Part shown: positions 48,678 to 60,502 of the stretch, in pieces
How the letters are laid out: every line of letters begins with the position of its first letter
Numbering within the stretch: the stretch's first letter is position 1
DNA from: Leucosporidium creatinivorum
Taxonomy: Eukaryota; Basidiomycota; Microbotryomycetes; Leucosporidiales; Leucosporidiaceae
Direction: 5' to 3'
Assembly (NCBI GenBank): GCA_001600635.1
Contig: BCKL01000004.1
Coordinates: 124,001-188,000 of the forward strand
Length of the DNA stretch: 64,000 bases
The notes under the pieces: model-generated
Told to the model about the DNA's origin: nothing
What the model saw: the letters and a program-made list of their open reading frames with translations, nothing else
Databases searched by the model: none
Program-made: the position numbers and the translations under genes

Positions 48678-51600
48678 ATGACGCGCTTCAGGCCGACAAT
48701 GCAAGACTCGCCGCCTCGGCCAACGAGCACTACACCAACTACCACGCCTCCTCGTCACCTACAAGTCTACAGCTCCCCTTCACCGACTCGCATCCCTCGC
48801 CCTCTCGCGGCGACCAGCTCGACTTCACCCCGACCGCGTCCTAGCCACCCGCTCTCGCCTTCTCAGCTACTCGACTTCACTACACCAGCTATCACTCACC
48901 CGCCCAGTCCACCTGATACCATTCGCTCGCCTTCGCCGCCAACTCGCGGAAGCGCAGCCTCGCCTTCACGAGGAAGAGAGAACGAGCTGGGAGGGGAGGG
49001 AGCGAGGGAGAGGTTGAGCTTCCCAGCTGCAGCTATGAGAGCGTTGGCGATGGAGAGGGAGACGCGAGGTGTGAAGAATGGCGCTGGAGGGATGGGGTAC
49101 AGCTTCGGCGGAGGGAGGAGGAGTGAGTCGTTCGGCGGCGGGGTCAGTGGAGATGCAGCTGTGATGGGAGGAAGGGCACCGATTCAGGCTAAGTCGAAGA
49201 TGAGGTGGCTAGTGCATGTGGTGCCGCCGGATGTGCTGCCTCACGCCGCCACCGGTTCAGGTGAGTTCGGCGGTTCGGCGTTCGCTGGGGGCTGCGCTGA
49301 TCTTGAGTTCGCCGAGTGCAGATCTCTGGGTTCGCCAACGGATACGGCGCTTCAGGTCGCTACTCAGGAGGGATCCTTTTGCCTCTGCAGCCTACAGCGA
49401 GTTCCGGTTCGCTCCCTTGCCGAGCAGCGGAAGCTGATCTGGCCTCTTCTCCTCCCAGCTCGGCGCCCAGATCGCCCTCATCGCTCGCGAGTTCTCGCTT
49501 CCCTCGGTCGGCGGCGTTTCGCTCTACCTCTGCCTCCCTTCGCCCACGTCGACCGTCGCCCCTCCTTCCTCGACGAACTACCCCTTCCCTTCGACCTCGG
49601 CTGGACCGCACGGAGGGTTCGCTCACGCCTTCAAGCCTCGACTGCTGGAGGAGACGTGGAGCATACTGTGGGCTTCGCACTTTGACGACGGAGATGGAGT
49701 GACGGAGGGAATGGCCGGAGCGATGGGACTTCGTAAGCCGCTCTCGATCCTCTCGATCTTTTCGACGCCGGCTCCCTGAGCTGACCCTCCTCGTTCACAG
49801 CCCTCGCCGCTCGTATCGAGTTCGACATCGACCCTCGCAAAGCTCGCTGGCTGCCCGCTTGGTCAGGTCAGGCTTCAGCCATCCCCCTCCCCATCGCGAG
49901 CGCTGGACGACCCGCCGTGTCTCGCCCTCGTCCTTCCAGTTCCATCTCCTACACCCACTCCTACTCGCCCACCCAATCGCGCCATCGCTCGTCGTCGACC
50001 GTCACGGAGGAGTCGAGTGCGCCGACTCATTCGAGGGAGCAGAGCGGCGGGTCGAAGGGCGAGTCGACCACTGAGACTCAGCCCCTCGACGAGCAGGCCA
50101 CAGGCGAGGTTGTTCACCGACCGACTCAGTACCCCGTCTCCCGAGCCTCGAGCTCGCCCATTCTCACAAGCCCGCCTTTGTGCCTTCCCCGTGGACCCCG
50201 CCCTCTCTCCCTCCTCGTCAATCGCTCCATCTCGCAGACTGTGACTCGCGCTAGTCGCCACGTCGCCTCGCCAATCCTCAACGGAGCATTTGGAACCGTC
50301 GCCACCTCGCCCACCCATCTCACGCACGGCCAGCGTCAGCACGAGATCGCAGCGACGGCGCGGAAGCTCGAGGACAGCGGCTTCGGCGGATCACCAGAGC
50401 AGCACGAGCACTCTTGGCCATCTACACCGAGCTCGCCGTACCGCCTTCCTACGCCCGACATCGCACATCGCTCGTTCTCCTCGCCCTCGGGCGACGTCGA
50501 GTTCCGCCTTCAGGCTCCTCCCCCTCGCCGCTCTCCTGTCTCGGCGCCGGCTCGGGTTCCTTCTCCTCCCAAGTCGACACCGAAGCTCATCGAGTGCGAC
50601 TGGTCCATCAAGATGCACCCTCTCTGGGAGATCTCGGGCACGCCGACTCCGTCGACTGTGGGAGTTCCGGCGACGAAGGAGGAGCGATCGTTCGAAGCGG
50701 CGCAGGGGGAGGTTGTTCACGCTGCTAGCTTTGCAAGCCCGGTCACCTACCCCTACATGGACGTCTATCCTCCCGCCTACCCGCACTTCGACCTCTACCG
50801 CCCTCGTCAACTTCAGCCCGTCATCGTTGAGCCTGCGCAGAAGCTCGCTCGAGCTACTTCGCCTCGAGGCGCCTACCCCTTCAATCTCGCCCAAATCTGT
50901 CCTTCTGTTTACCCTACCCTCAAGCCATACCCCTTCCTCCCACCGACGATGACACCTCGACTCGCTTTTAACCTTTCACCGAAGCTCCCTCTCCCGACCT
51001 ACCCCTCCTTCGCTTCACTCTACCCCTCCGTCTACCCTCATCTCACCTTCTACCCTGCCACTCTGACTCTCGACGCAGTCTCCCCGCCTCGCACCACCTA
51101 CCCTATTCCTCCCAAGCGCAAGCCTCCTCCCATCCCCATCACGCCTCTTGTCCTCCTCCACCGCTCCAACTCGGACAGTTCGAGCAGCTCGGCGACGTCG
51201 CCTTCTTGGCCTGACACTCCTCCCTCGCCCGAGCGGCTCGAGTCGGCAACGCTGGAGGATCGGTTGATCGCCTCGGGTCGAGCGGAGGAGGAGGGTGAAT
51301 GGATGGGCGCGCAGAGTCAGAAGGTCTTTTGCGATGAGGGGGATTCGAGTGCAGATGAGGATCAGGGAGAGATGAGCTACGAGCGGACGAAGGAGCTGGT
51401 CGGGAGGGATTGGGATGTCAAGGTCGTGAGCTTGAGGGAGGCGAGCGAGATGAGCCCGACGGGGATGATGATGGAGGACTATGTTGAGGAAGGTAGTGTG
51501 ACGGAGGAGATGCAGGGGATGTTTGGAGAGTTGGTGTTGGAGGAGCATAGGAGGCAGGATGGATTCTTGAGCGTTGATGCGAGCGAGGCAAGTCGGTTCT

Positions 51601-52218
51601 CTGCGTCCGAGTCTACGCCGAACGGTGGAAGCTTACCCTCTCCTTAACCAGTTCGAGTCGCTCTCACCCCCGAGGCCTCACCGAGACATCTCCGGACATC
51701 TCACTCCTCCTCACTCGCCCAGCCTCCCCGCCGTCGCCTCTCCTACCCTCAACGCCGCCGCTCTCAATCGTTCTCGCTCCTCCCCGCCCCCCTCGATCTC
51801 CTCCACCGTCGGCTCTTCCCAGCTGAGCACTCCCTCCCATCCCGGCGACGTCCCATTTATCCTCTCTCCTGGGCTCGGCGAAGCTTTCGGTCTGCTCGAT
51901 TCGGAGGGCAGACCCTCTGGCGAGTTCCCATACGTCGATGAGGGCTCAAGTGAGAGGGCGGAAACTCGGTCGGAGTTGGAGGAGACTTCGTTCCCGGATG
52001 GCGAGGACAGCGGCGACGAATATGATGGGAGCGTGTTTGAGGGCAGGCCGGAGGGCGGAGGATTCCGTTTCGAGGACGAGGATGGTGAGACGGAGGGATG
52101 GGCGACAGAGCAGTACCTCGTGATGGAGTCAAATGGTCAAGGCGAGGATCAGAGTTGTATGACTTTCGACCATCTGGTGAGCTTTACGATCCCCATCCTC
52201 GGCCTTGACTGGCGCTGA
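48678..52218 (+). CDS. Large disordered protein with Tyr-Pro repeats
   Basis: Exons 48678-49260, 49317-49396, 49459-49732, 49801-51587 and 51652 onward join in phase. A folded N-terminal domain runs from MRWLVHVVPPDVLPH, GRYSGGILLPLQPT, LGAQIALIAREFSLPS to LAARIEFDIDPRKARWLPAW; similar domains occur in fungal proteins of unknown role. The long middle is serine/proline-rich, with CDWSIKMHPLWE and a repeated Tyr-Pro unit (YPYMDVYPPAYPHFDLY; YPFNLAQICPSVYPTL; YPSFASLYPSVYPHLTFYP). An acidic tail follows. Two introns have GC donors (49397 and 51588). The frame ends at TGA 52218 only if the last intron is kept; if spliced, it runs into 6-phosphogluconolactonase, giving 1,364 residues in total. Confidence 0.7.
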
Positions 52219-53265
52219 TCTCATTTCCCGTCGCAGTCGCCCATCGACCCTCAACCTCCCATCGAGCTCCCGCCAGCACCAATCTTCTTCACCTTCCCTC
52301 CCATCTCTGGGTCCGACGACCTGGCCGCTGCCGTCGGACAGTATGTCGTTGAGGCGCAGACGCAGTCGATCCTTCGCCGGGGTCGATTCACCATCGCTCT
52401 GACGGGAGGAGACATGCCGCAGATCCTCGCCGAGGCGCTGTTGGGAGATGATCGAGTAGACTGGAGGAGATGGTGAGGTTGAGCGTCGCTTCGTATTCTG
52501 CCGAGCATCGCTGACCCTTCGCCGTCTGTAGGGAGGTCTTCTTCGCCGACGAGCATCTCGTGCCACTCGACGACCCCAACTCGACCTTCGCCATCTACGA
52601 CAAGCTCATCTTCTCCCGAGTCCCGATCCCGGCGTGGCAAATCCACACCATCAAGCCGCTACCCGAGCTGTCGGAGGGGCAGAACGTCGAGAAGGCGGCG
52701 CACAAGCTCGCCGAGGACTACGAAGAGCAACTTAACAAGGCCTTCCCGGAGTGCAACAGTGATGGTGAGTAGTCCACGCACTCACAGCGCTTCTGCAAGC
52801 CCCGAAGCTCACCTTCGCGCTTCGCAGATGGCATCGCCGAACCGCCTCGCTTCGACTTGGTCCTTCTCGGCATGGGATCGGATGGTGAGGAACTTAGACG
52901 AGCGTGAACTCGAGTCCCTGAGCTGACGCTCTAAGCCTCCTGTAGGTCACTGCGCCTCGCTCTTCCCATCCCACCCTCTCCTGGCCGAGCGCGACTACCG
53001 GGTCTCTCCCATCCTCGACGCTCCCTCTCCTCCCTCCTCTCGCATCACTTTCACTCTTCCCGTCCTCTTCGCGGCTCGTCGACTCGCTTTCGTCTGCACA
53101 GGCGCCGACAAGTCGCTCGCCCTCGGCCACGCTCTCGATTTGGGTTCGGAGGAGAAGGTGCCTGCTGGTCGAGTCGTGCTGAGGGGACATCCCGTCGTGT
53201 GGTTTGTGGATGAAGAGGCGGCAAGTGGGGTGGAGTACCCGAGGAGCGAGTTTTGGGAGGAGTAA
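52159..53265 (+). CDS. 6-phosphogluconolactonase (SOL-type)
   Basis: Hydrolyses 6-phosphogluconolactone in the oxidative pentose phosphate pathway, a source of NADPH. Exons (52159)-52176, 52237-52472, 52532-52764, 52828-52884 and 52946-53265 join in phase. Seen are FTIALTGGDMPQIL (family SGGSLP), FFADEHLVPLDDPNST (family ADERxVP, arginine replaced by histidine), LVLLGMGSDGHCASLFP with the active-site histidine, and PPSSRITFTLPVL. The only nearby starts are ATG 52159 and ATG 52123, both inside the last exon of the upstream gene and in the same frame. So it is either an independent gene with an overlapping promoter or the C-terminal half of a fusion. Confidence 0.88.
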
Positions 53266-53469
53266 CTTTGCTTTTGGGTTCGAGCTACTTTAAGGGTTGG
53301 CGAGTCAATGCAGTCTATTCGCTCCTTCATGAGATACGCGAGGTGAAGAGGACAGAGACCTCGTCTATCGGTACATGAACGCGAAAGGGGAGACCTCGCC
53401 TCGGGGTCAGCCAGCGCGGCGATGGACTTCGGCGCCATCTGTCGACGTTATCTCTCAAACTTTTCCGCG

Positions 53470-53790
53470 CGATGAAGAGGTACAGCACTCTTCGAGTAAA
53501 CCTTCCAGAGGCTTTTATCCTTGCAGAGAGCAGAAACAAGTCGAAAGCGAAGAAGACGAGGTGATGGCGAGTGGGAAAGAGCGCTCGACCGCCAAGTCCT
53601 CGCTTTCCCTTCAGCCTCGAGCAGAACAGGGGGAGCTGCCGTTTCGCTCCGTGAGAGTATCCTGCGAGCGTTCATGGCTAGCAGGAACTGTACAGCCGAG
53701 CTCAGTATGCTGTTGTCGCTCACAGCTGGAGCTCAGCCACAGCCAAGCTCGCAAACCTCATCGCCGAAGTCGTCTCTCGTCGTTCTGCTC
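53470..53790 (-). repeat. Solo F-box 5' module
   Basis: On the minus strand this matches the central part of the 560-bp module (CTGCTCGAGGC...GCGAGGACTTGG, then the CTTCGCTTTCGAC stretch). No F-box gene follows it; the 6-phosphogluconolactonase 3' end does. It is probably the remnant of a lost family member. The surrounding 53266-53992 holds no gene. Confidence 0.65.
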
Positions 53791-53992
53791 TTCCTTCGCC
53801 GTCTCTCGGTCTCACTACTCGACATCAGCGTTCACAAAGCGTAGTGCGTTCATAGCACTCTGCGGCAGAGCCAGCAAGCAACGGTCTCCCCCAGCATCTT
53901 CGGCGACCGCTGCCAAGCAGCTCCGATCCAGCTGAGACGATAGAAGAGGTTCAGTGGTGACCCTTCTGGCAAAAGGTCAAACTATACGCACC

Positions 53993-55425
53993 TCAGCACC
54001 ACTCGACAGTCGCGCCCACTACTCTCACGATCTCGTCGAGCTTCGTAACGTTCGCTTCGCCCCAGGCAGGCCTGCCTCCCGCCTTTATAACCCATTGCGT
54101 GTCTTCGGCGGCAGGGGAGAAGCACCAGATGGTACCGTCAAGATGTCGCAAGCACTCCTTGCGTTGCACGCCCTCGCCGGTCCAGAAGCGCCGGAAGACA
54201 GTGTCGCGGCCCAAGCCACTAGCACTGAGAATGAACTGCTTCAGCAGCACCCATGCGGCCTCGCTTGACATCCGTGGGTAATAAGGGCGGGGATTCCACG
54301 TCCTGGTGAAGTGGCTCCAGCAGAGGAAGTTTGTCTGAGCCATGTAGGGGAAGCAGGCGGCCTGAATCTCGGCGGGGTTGGTGAACGCGACATCGCCATC
54401 GTCTTCGACACAGACTTCAATGAAACGAGAGTCCTGAGCAAGAGAGTTCAGTAGCGCGCTGAGAGATTGGTTGGTGACTCCAACGACGTAGAGGTCGCAG
54501 CGAGCGGCTGAGCATCGTTGGAGGCGAGGAAGTGGGCGAGTCGGGTCGACACGAAGAGGGCAGCGTAGGTATTGAGTCGAGGAGAAGGCGGGCATGGCGA
54601 GAGGGAGATGTTCGACGTCGAGGAAGCTGGTCTGCCCTCCAAGGTCGGCGTACTGGAGACACTCGAGCTGGCCGATCGTCTCCATCAACTGCTTCTGCAC
54701 CGAGCGATGAGGGATGTGGGAGCTGAAGCGTAAATCATGGATGTGTGGAAGCTCTTGCAGGGCGATGTGTAGAGCTCGGCTGGTGAGGAGAGGTAGGTAC
54801 GGCGTGTCTGCCTCTTCGTTCAGGCTCTCGTCAGGGCTTCCCTCAAGGCGCGTCTGGCGGATGAGCTGGGCCAGCTGAGGACGCTCGAGTAGCAGGTCGG
54901 TGAGCTCCATCAGCTCCTCGAATCCAGTAGCTCTCCAGATGGCGTGTCGATGAGCGGGCTCGCGCCAGCGACGGGAGACGAGGGCGAGAGAGGGCAGGTT
55001 GGCGGGCGGAACGAAGGCGGCGATGGCGTCGAACAGCTCGTCGGGGAGGTCGTCGATGGTGGTGGGGATTTGTTGAGGGGTGAGGGAAAGCTTCGACATG
55101 TCGTGCTGCAGATCGGCGACGCTGCGCGGCTGCTCGAGCTCGGCGGAGGGGGTCTGCGCGCCGAAGTAGTTAGCGCGGCTTTCGGTGAGGGGAGCAGCGG
55201 CACGGATGCACACCTTATCAGCTTCCAGTCTCGCGCTTAAGCTTCCAAGCACCTCGCGAGCAGCAGTTGGAGCACTGTTGAGCGACGGGAGGGAGAAGTC
55301 AGCTTTCTGTAGACAAGCAGCTTAATGTGCTACAGGCGAGCAAGGTAGGCAGCATACGAGACTCACCTTCTCCCTCCTCTGCCTGCCTTAGCTTTCTGCC
55401 CCTGCTTAGCTTTGCGCTTGGCCAT
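53993..55425 (-). CDS. F-box/LRR-like protein, second subtype, intact
   Basis: Exons 55425-55367 (59 nt), 55274-55214 (61 nt) and 55153-53993 give 426 residues. The first exon is lysine/arginine-rich (MAKRKAKQGQKAKAGRGGR) and could be a nuclear or nucleolar signal. The core has IDDLPDELFDAIAAFVPPANL, SRRWREPAHRHAIW, LLLERPQLAQLIRQTRL, leucine-rich segments, LPRLQRCSAARCDL, SSEAAWVLL and the end GATVEWC. It is the intact relative of the pseudogene at 21138-22540. Confidence 0.82.
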
Positions 55426-55870
55426 CTCTCCAGCGCGGTTCGAGCGAGCGAGCGAGTCCTGTAGCTTCTGTAGCCGATTCAAGCCGTCGAGTGAGCAGTC
55501 TTGTAGGCTTCTCCTCGAGTACGAGTCGGAGCTGAGGTGACGAGAAGAAGCGATGGTTGTAGTAGGAAGCAGAGGAGCTGCGAGTTGAAGGAGAGAGGGA
55601 GAGGGGTTCAGTCGGCTGATGAGCTGCAGAGGAGCTATGGGGGACTGGGAGAGCAGCTCTCAAACTCTTCAGACTACCCAACTGCTCCCCTATAGCTCTT
55701 GCCAGCTTCCCCTTGCCTCAGCCTGATGCCCTCCACCTCCCTCTCTAGAGCTCTCCTCCCAAATTCTCGGCTCGTTCAACAGCTTCGACTTCGGTACAGC
55801 AGGGGATAGATCTCGGTGATGATGCGCTAGGAAGATAGGCTAGGGGATCGGGCTACAGGTGAGCACAGGC
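55426..55870 (-). repeat. F-box 5' module, second type, copy 2
   Basis: Counterpart of 20690-21137, directly upstream of the intact second-subtype gene. It ends close to the point where the VPS2-copy region begins on the other strand, so this may be a duplication boundary. Confidence 0.7.
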
Positions 55871-56204
55871 TACAGACCGGCGTGCACGCTCGAGCACGCG
55901 CAGGCTGATGGTCCCGTCTCGGCGACAGCTTCTCTCGACCCCCGGCAGCAGCGTATCAGCCTACAACACAACAGCATACCCCTCTTTCCTCCCCTCCCTC
56001 CCCCGCAGCTCTTTCTCAGCAGCGCAACTCCCCACCTCGCGTCACTTTACATTCGCTCGCTCTCGGCTCTCAACGACTCAGCTACAGCACCAACGTTCCC
56101 CTCACAAAGCGCAACGGGAGCGCGACTGCGAGCGGACCAAACAAGAAGGGCAGGAGAAGAAGCTGGTGATGGACATTGAGAATGGGGCGCGGAAGGGGCA
56201 GATG

Positions 56205-59197
56205 GTGAGTTCTGTGGTGCGAAGCGTTCGCGAGGCCGAGGGAGTATGGCGAGGCTGGGTGGGAAGGGAGAAGAGGAGAGGGAGGGTTGGGCTGGGCTGG
56301 AAGAAGCTGGGAGGGAGAAGGAGGGGGGAGGAGCGGAAGGAGGGAGCGCCGAGGCTGGTCCGAGTGCAGAGGATGCTCGTTCGGCTTCACTTCTTCAGAG
56401 AGATGAGGTCGAAGAGCTACATCTACGCCATTCTGTCCAGTCTCGGCGAATGCAGCACGTTCTTCGGGCAGAAGGGTTTAACGCCGACCGAGGTCGGGCC
56501 AGAGTCGGGAGGGATGTACCTGTTGCTCCGTTCGCTTCTACCCGCGATGGGATGCAGCGGACGAGCTACGACTTTGACAACTCCCTCTCCCTCCATCTCC
56601 TCTTCGGTGCAAGAAGCCGCAAGGCTCTTCGACGTCGGCGCAGACGAGCGGGCGCGGGGCAGGTCAGGCCTTCGCAGATCCCGTTGCTCGCTTGAGCGAG
56701 CGGAGGATGTGTGATGCAGTGGCATTTTTTCATCGCCACCAAGGCCACCGTGTACAGCTGACAAAGAAGGCAGGCCGAGTTGAGCCGGGTTTGGGCTGCT
56801 TGGCGCTGGAACGATGGAGGTGGCTGGGCGGGACGGAGGGGTGCTTGGTCGCTTTGCTTGTGGGTCACGGGCGAGGCAGACGAGCTATCACTTCCGACCA
56901 GTCCAACGTCCCCGTCTTCCTCAGATCAGATCTCAGTTCCCCGTTCCGTGCCAAAGAACGAACACCGAGCCGCTTTTACCGGTCGCAGCCGGGATGGAGG
57001 TAGAGCCAGGTTACTTGCTCGATCCTCTCTCTTTGTGGTGACGGCGCGAGCGAGCTGCCCACTCCATCCTCGTCCTGTCTCGTTCTTCGCTCGCTCGCCG
57101 AATGAGCATCGCGGGCCTGAGCCAGTGAGGCGCGCCAGGGTCGCTGTAGCTTCTCCCACTTTGGCTGGAGGTGGGAAGGAGTACATTGTCACTTCGTCGC
57201 ACTTCGATGGCCAGCCTCTCTGCCATCCGGTTGGCGAGGAAGCAATGAGTTGTCCCGCCAAGCTGAGGAGCGGGCGCAAGACTGCTGATGAGGAGACCTG
57301 TTGCGGGCTGCGCTTTGCTCTCGCGGAGGGAGTCGAGTGTATCCGCTTGACTTGGCCTCTCGATCTTCAGTCGGTGCCCTCTCGCTAGCACATCTCGTCG
57401 ACGAGTAGTTGTCGAACGAACGAGCCGGTTGAGCAGGAGCGAGGCTTGCTGCACCGTCTCTCGCCTTGTTGAGGTGGGAGAGCTGCAGGATGTCTGCATC
57501 CTCCACTTCCCGCTCCGTCGATCGAAGCGTCGGGGTCTGCTGCTTGCCGAGGACGGAGCAGCACCTTCGCGAGCTGGACGCAAGAGAACGCTGAGCTGGC
57601 GATGAAGTGGCGCTTGCTCGCTCGACTCTCATGGCGAGAGCTTGGTAGCACGCTCACACGCTTTCTTGCCCGCGCCGCGCCGTGTTCCCTCCTTCGACGA
57701 GCGCCAGAACTCTTCGGCGGTGGCGATGGTGGCAATGGCTCGCAGAGGGCGTCGTCGAAGCGGAGGGATACGGGCGATACGTCTGCTCCCCATGAGCGTG
57801 GACGTGTTTCTGCTGTTTCTCTTTCCTCCCTGCGTCTCCAGTATTCGTGAGACTTCGGTCGATCGTAGCAGCTGGAGCAGGAGCAGCGCCAAGGAAGACG
57901 GGTCTCTTGCACTCTCGCGTGGAATTGAGCGTGGAGGAGTGAGGAGTCCACCTCGTCGTTCTCAAGCTACATTGTCCACAGTGGCCAGGTCTGCTGAGCA
58001 ACTCGGTGTCGGTGAAGCAGTCCGACGGGGGAGCGGGCATCTCCTGCGCGGCTGCCTCTCCTCTCGTTAGAGCAGGAGAGGCGACGCCCTGGTAAAGCCT
58101 GAGCTCTCCTCTCCGTGGCCCTCACTTCTCCCGCTGACTGCAGGCCGCTCGCTGCGCTCAATTCTCGGCGCCTGAGGACGCTCAAAGGTCACGCTCGCTG
58201 TTTCCGTCTCATTGCTTCTCAGCAGCGGATTGGGGGCGGATGCACAGTGCTTGAGCGGCGTCCCTTTCCTTCGCTTCGTGTCCCTTCGACAGATGAGGCG
58301 GATGCCATCAACGCCGAAGGGGGGGGGAGCGACGGGGCAGGGCACGCTTGAGCTGGCTTGTTGAGCTCGTCTCTTCGAGTGAAAAGACGGACCACATGCT
58401 TTGCCGGAAGTGTTGCTCCCCTCGCTCGAGATGTCGCCTCACCCGTCGCCTTGGCGGTCTGATCTCGCAACCTCGACCGCTCGCAAGGGGGGCTCGGCGG
58501 AGGCAAGTGCCTGCTGGACTGCGCAGATTTGTTCTGCGCACTTTGCGGACTGCACCTTTGCTCCGTGGATTCCCGCCGGGCGACATCGCTGGGGCTTGAC
58601 AGCTTGAAGCGAGAGGATCAACTTGGAGGCTGAGCCGAGCAGCGTTGAGACCGCGACCGGTGGCCCTCCACAGCGTTGGGAGGCGCCAGTGAGATCATCC
58701 TGAAGGCAAAGGTCCAGTCTGGCCACACATCTCTCCACCTCGAATCTGTGGGAGGAGGAGGAGGAGCTCGGCTGGACTCGGCTCACTCGCAGGCGAGCGG
58801 CACAAGCGACGGCTCTCATAGGCTACTGAGGGTGCTCGAGCCCTTTCGTGGTGTACGTGCTTCTCGGCTCTCGGCTTGCTCGTGCAGTATGGCAGGCTCT
58901 CGAGCTCGGCTTTCGGCTCAGAGAGTTGACGAGGACGAGCAGACCAGTCGGCTTTCGCTAAGCCTGCTAGGGAGCAGAAGCTCTTGGCGGATCAGTGATA
59001 CGAGCTGCGCCGTGGTCGACTTCGCGTGTACGAGCACGAGGTGCCTTTCGCCCTTGAGTAGCCGCTGACGGCTGGACTGGGAGCGAGCTCAGCGGTCTGA
59101 GCAAGCCTTATCAACCGAATTTGGCGCTGCCACTGTCACCTCCTCCTCCCTTCGAGCAAGTCGCTGACCATTCTCCTCCCATCTTCCCCTACCTCAG
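56205..59197 (+). other. Giant intron of the VPS2 copy
   Basis: 2,993 nt from GTGAGT to CCTCAG, homologous along its length to the 2,969-nt VPS2 intron but visibly more diverged than the flanking exons. No conserved long frame: helical-looking frames in one copy break in the other. Confidence 0.8.
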
Positions 59198-59714
59198 AAC
59201 TTGTGCAAAGTGATGGCCAAGGACCTCGTCCGAACGCGGCGCTACATCTCCAAGTTCTACTCGATGAAGACGCAGCTGCAGGCTGTCAGTCTCCGTCTAC
59301 AGACGCTGAAGAGTAACCAACAGATGGCCGAAGCAATGAAGGGTGCTACCAAGGTGCGTCGTCCCCCTCGCGTCTCACTCCTCCCTCGCCGAGCCGAGCT
59401 GACCTCCCCCTACTCGACGCAACAGGCCATGTCCCTCATGTCGCGCCAGCTCAACCTCCCGCAAATCCAGCGCATCCTACAGGACTTTGAAAAGGAGAGC
59501 TCGATGATGGACATGAAGGAAGAGATGATGGGTGAGTTGATTGACGATGCAACAGAGGAGAATGAGGGCGAGGGGAATGAGGAGGAGGAGAGTAGTAAAA
59601 TTCTGGAAGAGGTGTTGGCCGAGATTGGGGTTAGTGTGGGACAGCAGGTGAGTTGCCGATGGTCGGAGCTAGTTACTCGAGTGAGATGGCTCCCCGCCTT
59701 CGCGCCGCTCGCTG

Positions 59715-59760
59715 ACTCTCCCTCTCCCTCTCCCTCTCCCTCTCCCTCTCCCTCTCCCTC
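59715..59760 (+). repeat. (CTCTCC)n simple repeat at gap edge
   Basis: Perfect six-base repeat running into the assembly gap, the probable cause of the gap. Confidence 0.9.
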
Positions 59761-60502
59761 NNNNNNNNNNNNNNNNNNNNNNNNNNNNNNNNNNNNNNNN
59801 NNNNNNNNNNNNNNNNNNNNNNNNNNNNNNNNNNNNNNNNNNNNNNNNNNNNNNNNNNNNNNNNNNNNNNNNNNNNNNNNNNNNNNNNNNNNNNNNNNNN
59901 NNNNNNNNNNNNNNNNNNNNNNNNNNNNNNNNNNNNNNNNNNNNNNNNNNNNNNNNNNNNNNNNNNNNNNNNNNNNNNNNNNNNNNNNNNNNNNNNNNNN
60001 NNNNNNNNNNNNNNNNNNNNNNNNNNNNNNNNNNNNNNNNNNNNNNNNNNNNNNNNNNNNNNNNNNNNNNNNNNNNNNNNNNNNNNNNNNNNNNNNNNNN
60101 NNNNNNNNNNNNNNNNNNNNNNNNNNNNNNNNNNNNNNNNNNNNNNNNNNNNNNNNNNNNNNNNNNNNNNNNNNNNNNNNNNNNNNNNNNNNNNNNNNNN
60201 NNNNNNNNNNNNNNNNNNNNNNNNNNNNNNNNNNNNNNNNNNNNNNNNNNNNNNNNNNNNNNNNNNNNNNNNNNNNNNNNNNNNNNNNNNNNNNNNNNNN
60301 NNNNNNNNNNNNNNNNNNNNNNNNNNNNNNNNNNNNNNNNNNNNNNNNNNNNNNNNNNNNNNNNNNNNNNNNNNNNNNNNNNNNNNNNNNNNNNNNNNNN
60401 NNNNNNNNNNNNNNNNNNNNNNNNNNNNNNNNNNNNNNNNNNNNNNNNNNNNNNNNNNNNNNNNNNNNNNNNNNNNNNNNNNNNNNNNNNNNNNNNNNNN
60501 NN
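59761..60502. other. Assembly gap (742 N)
   Basis: Undetermined bases inside the last intron of the VPS2 copy; the matching VPS2 intron is only 197 nt. Confidence 0.99.
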
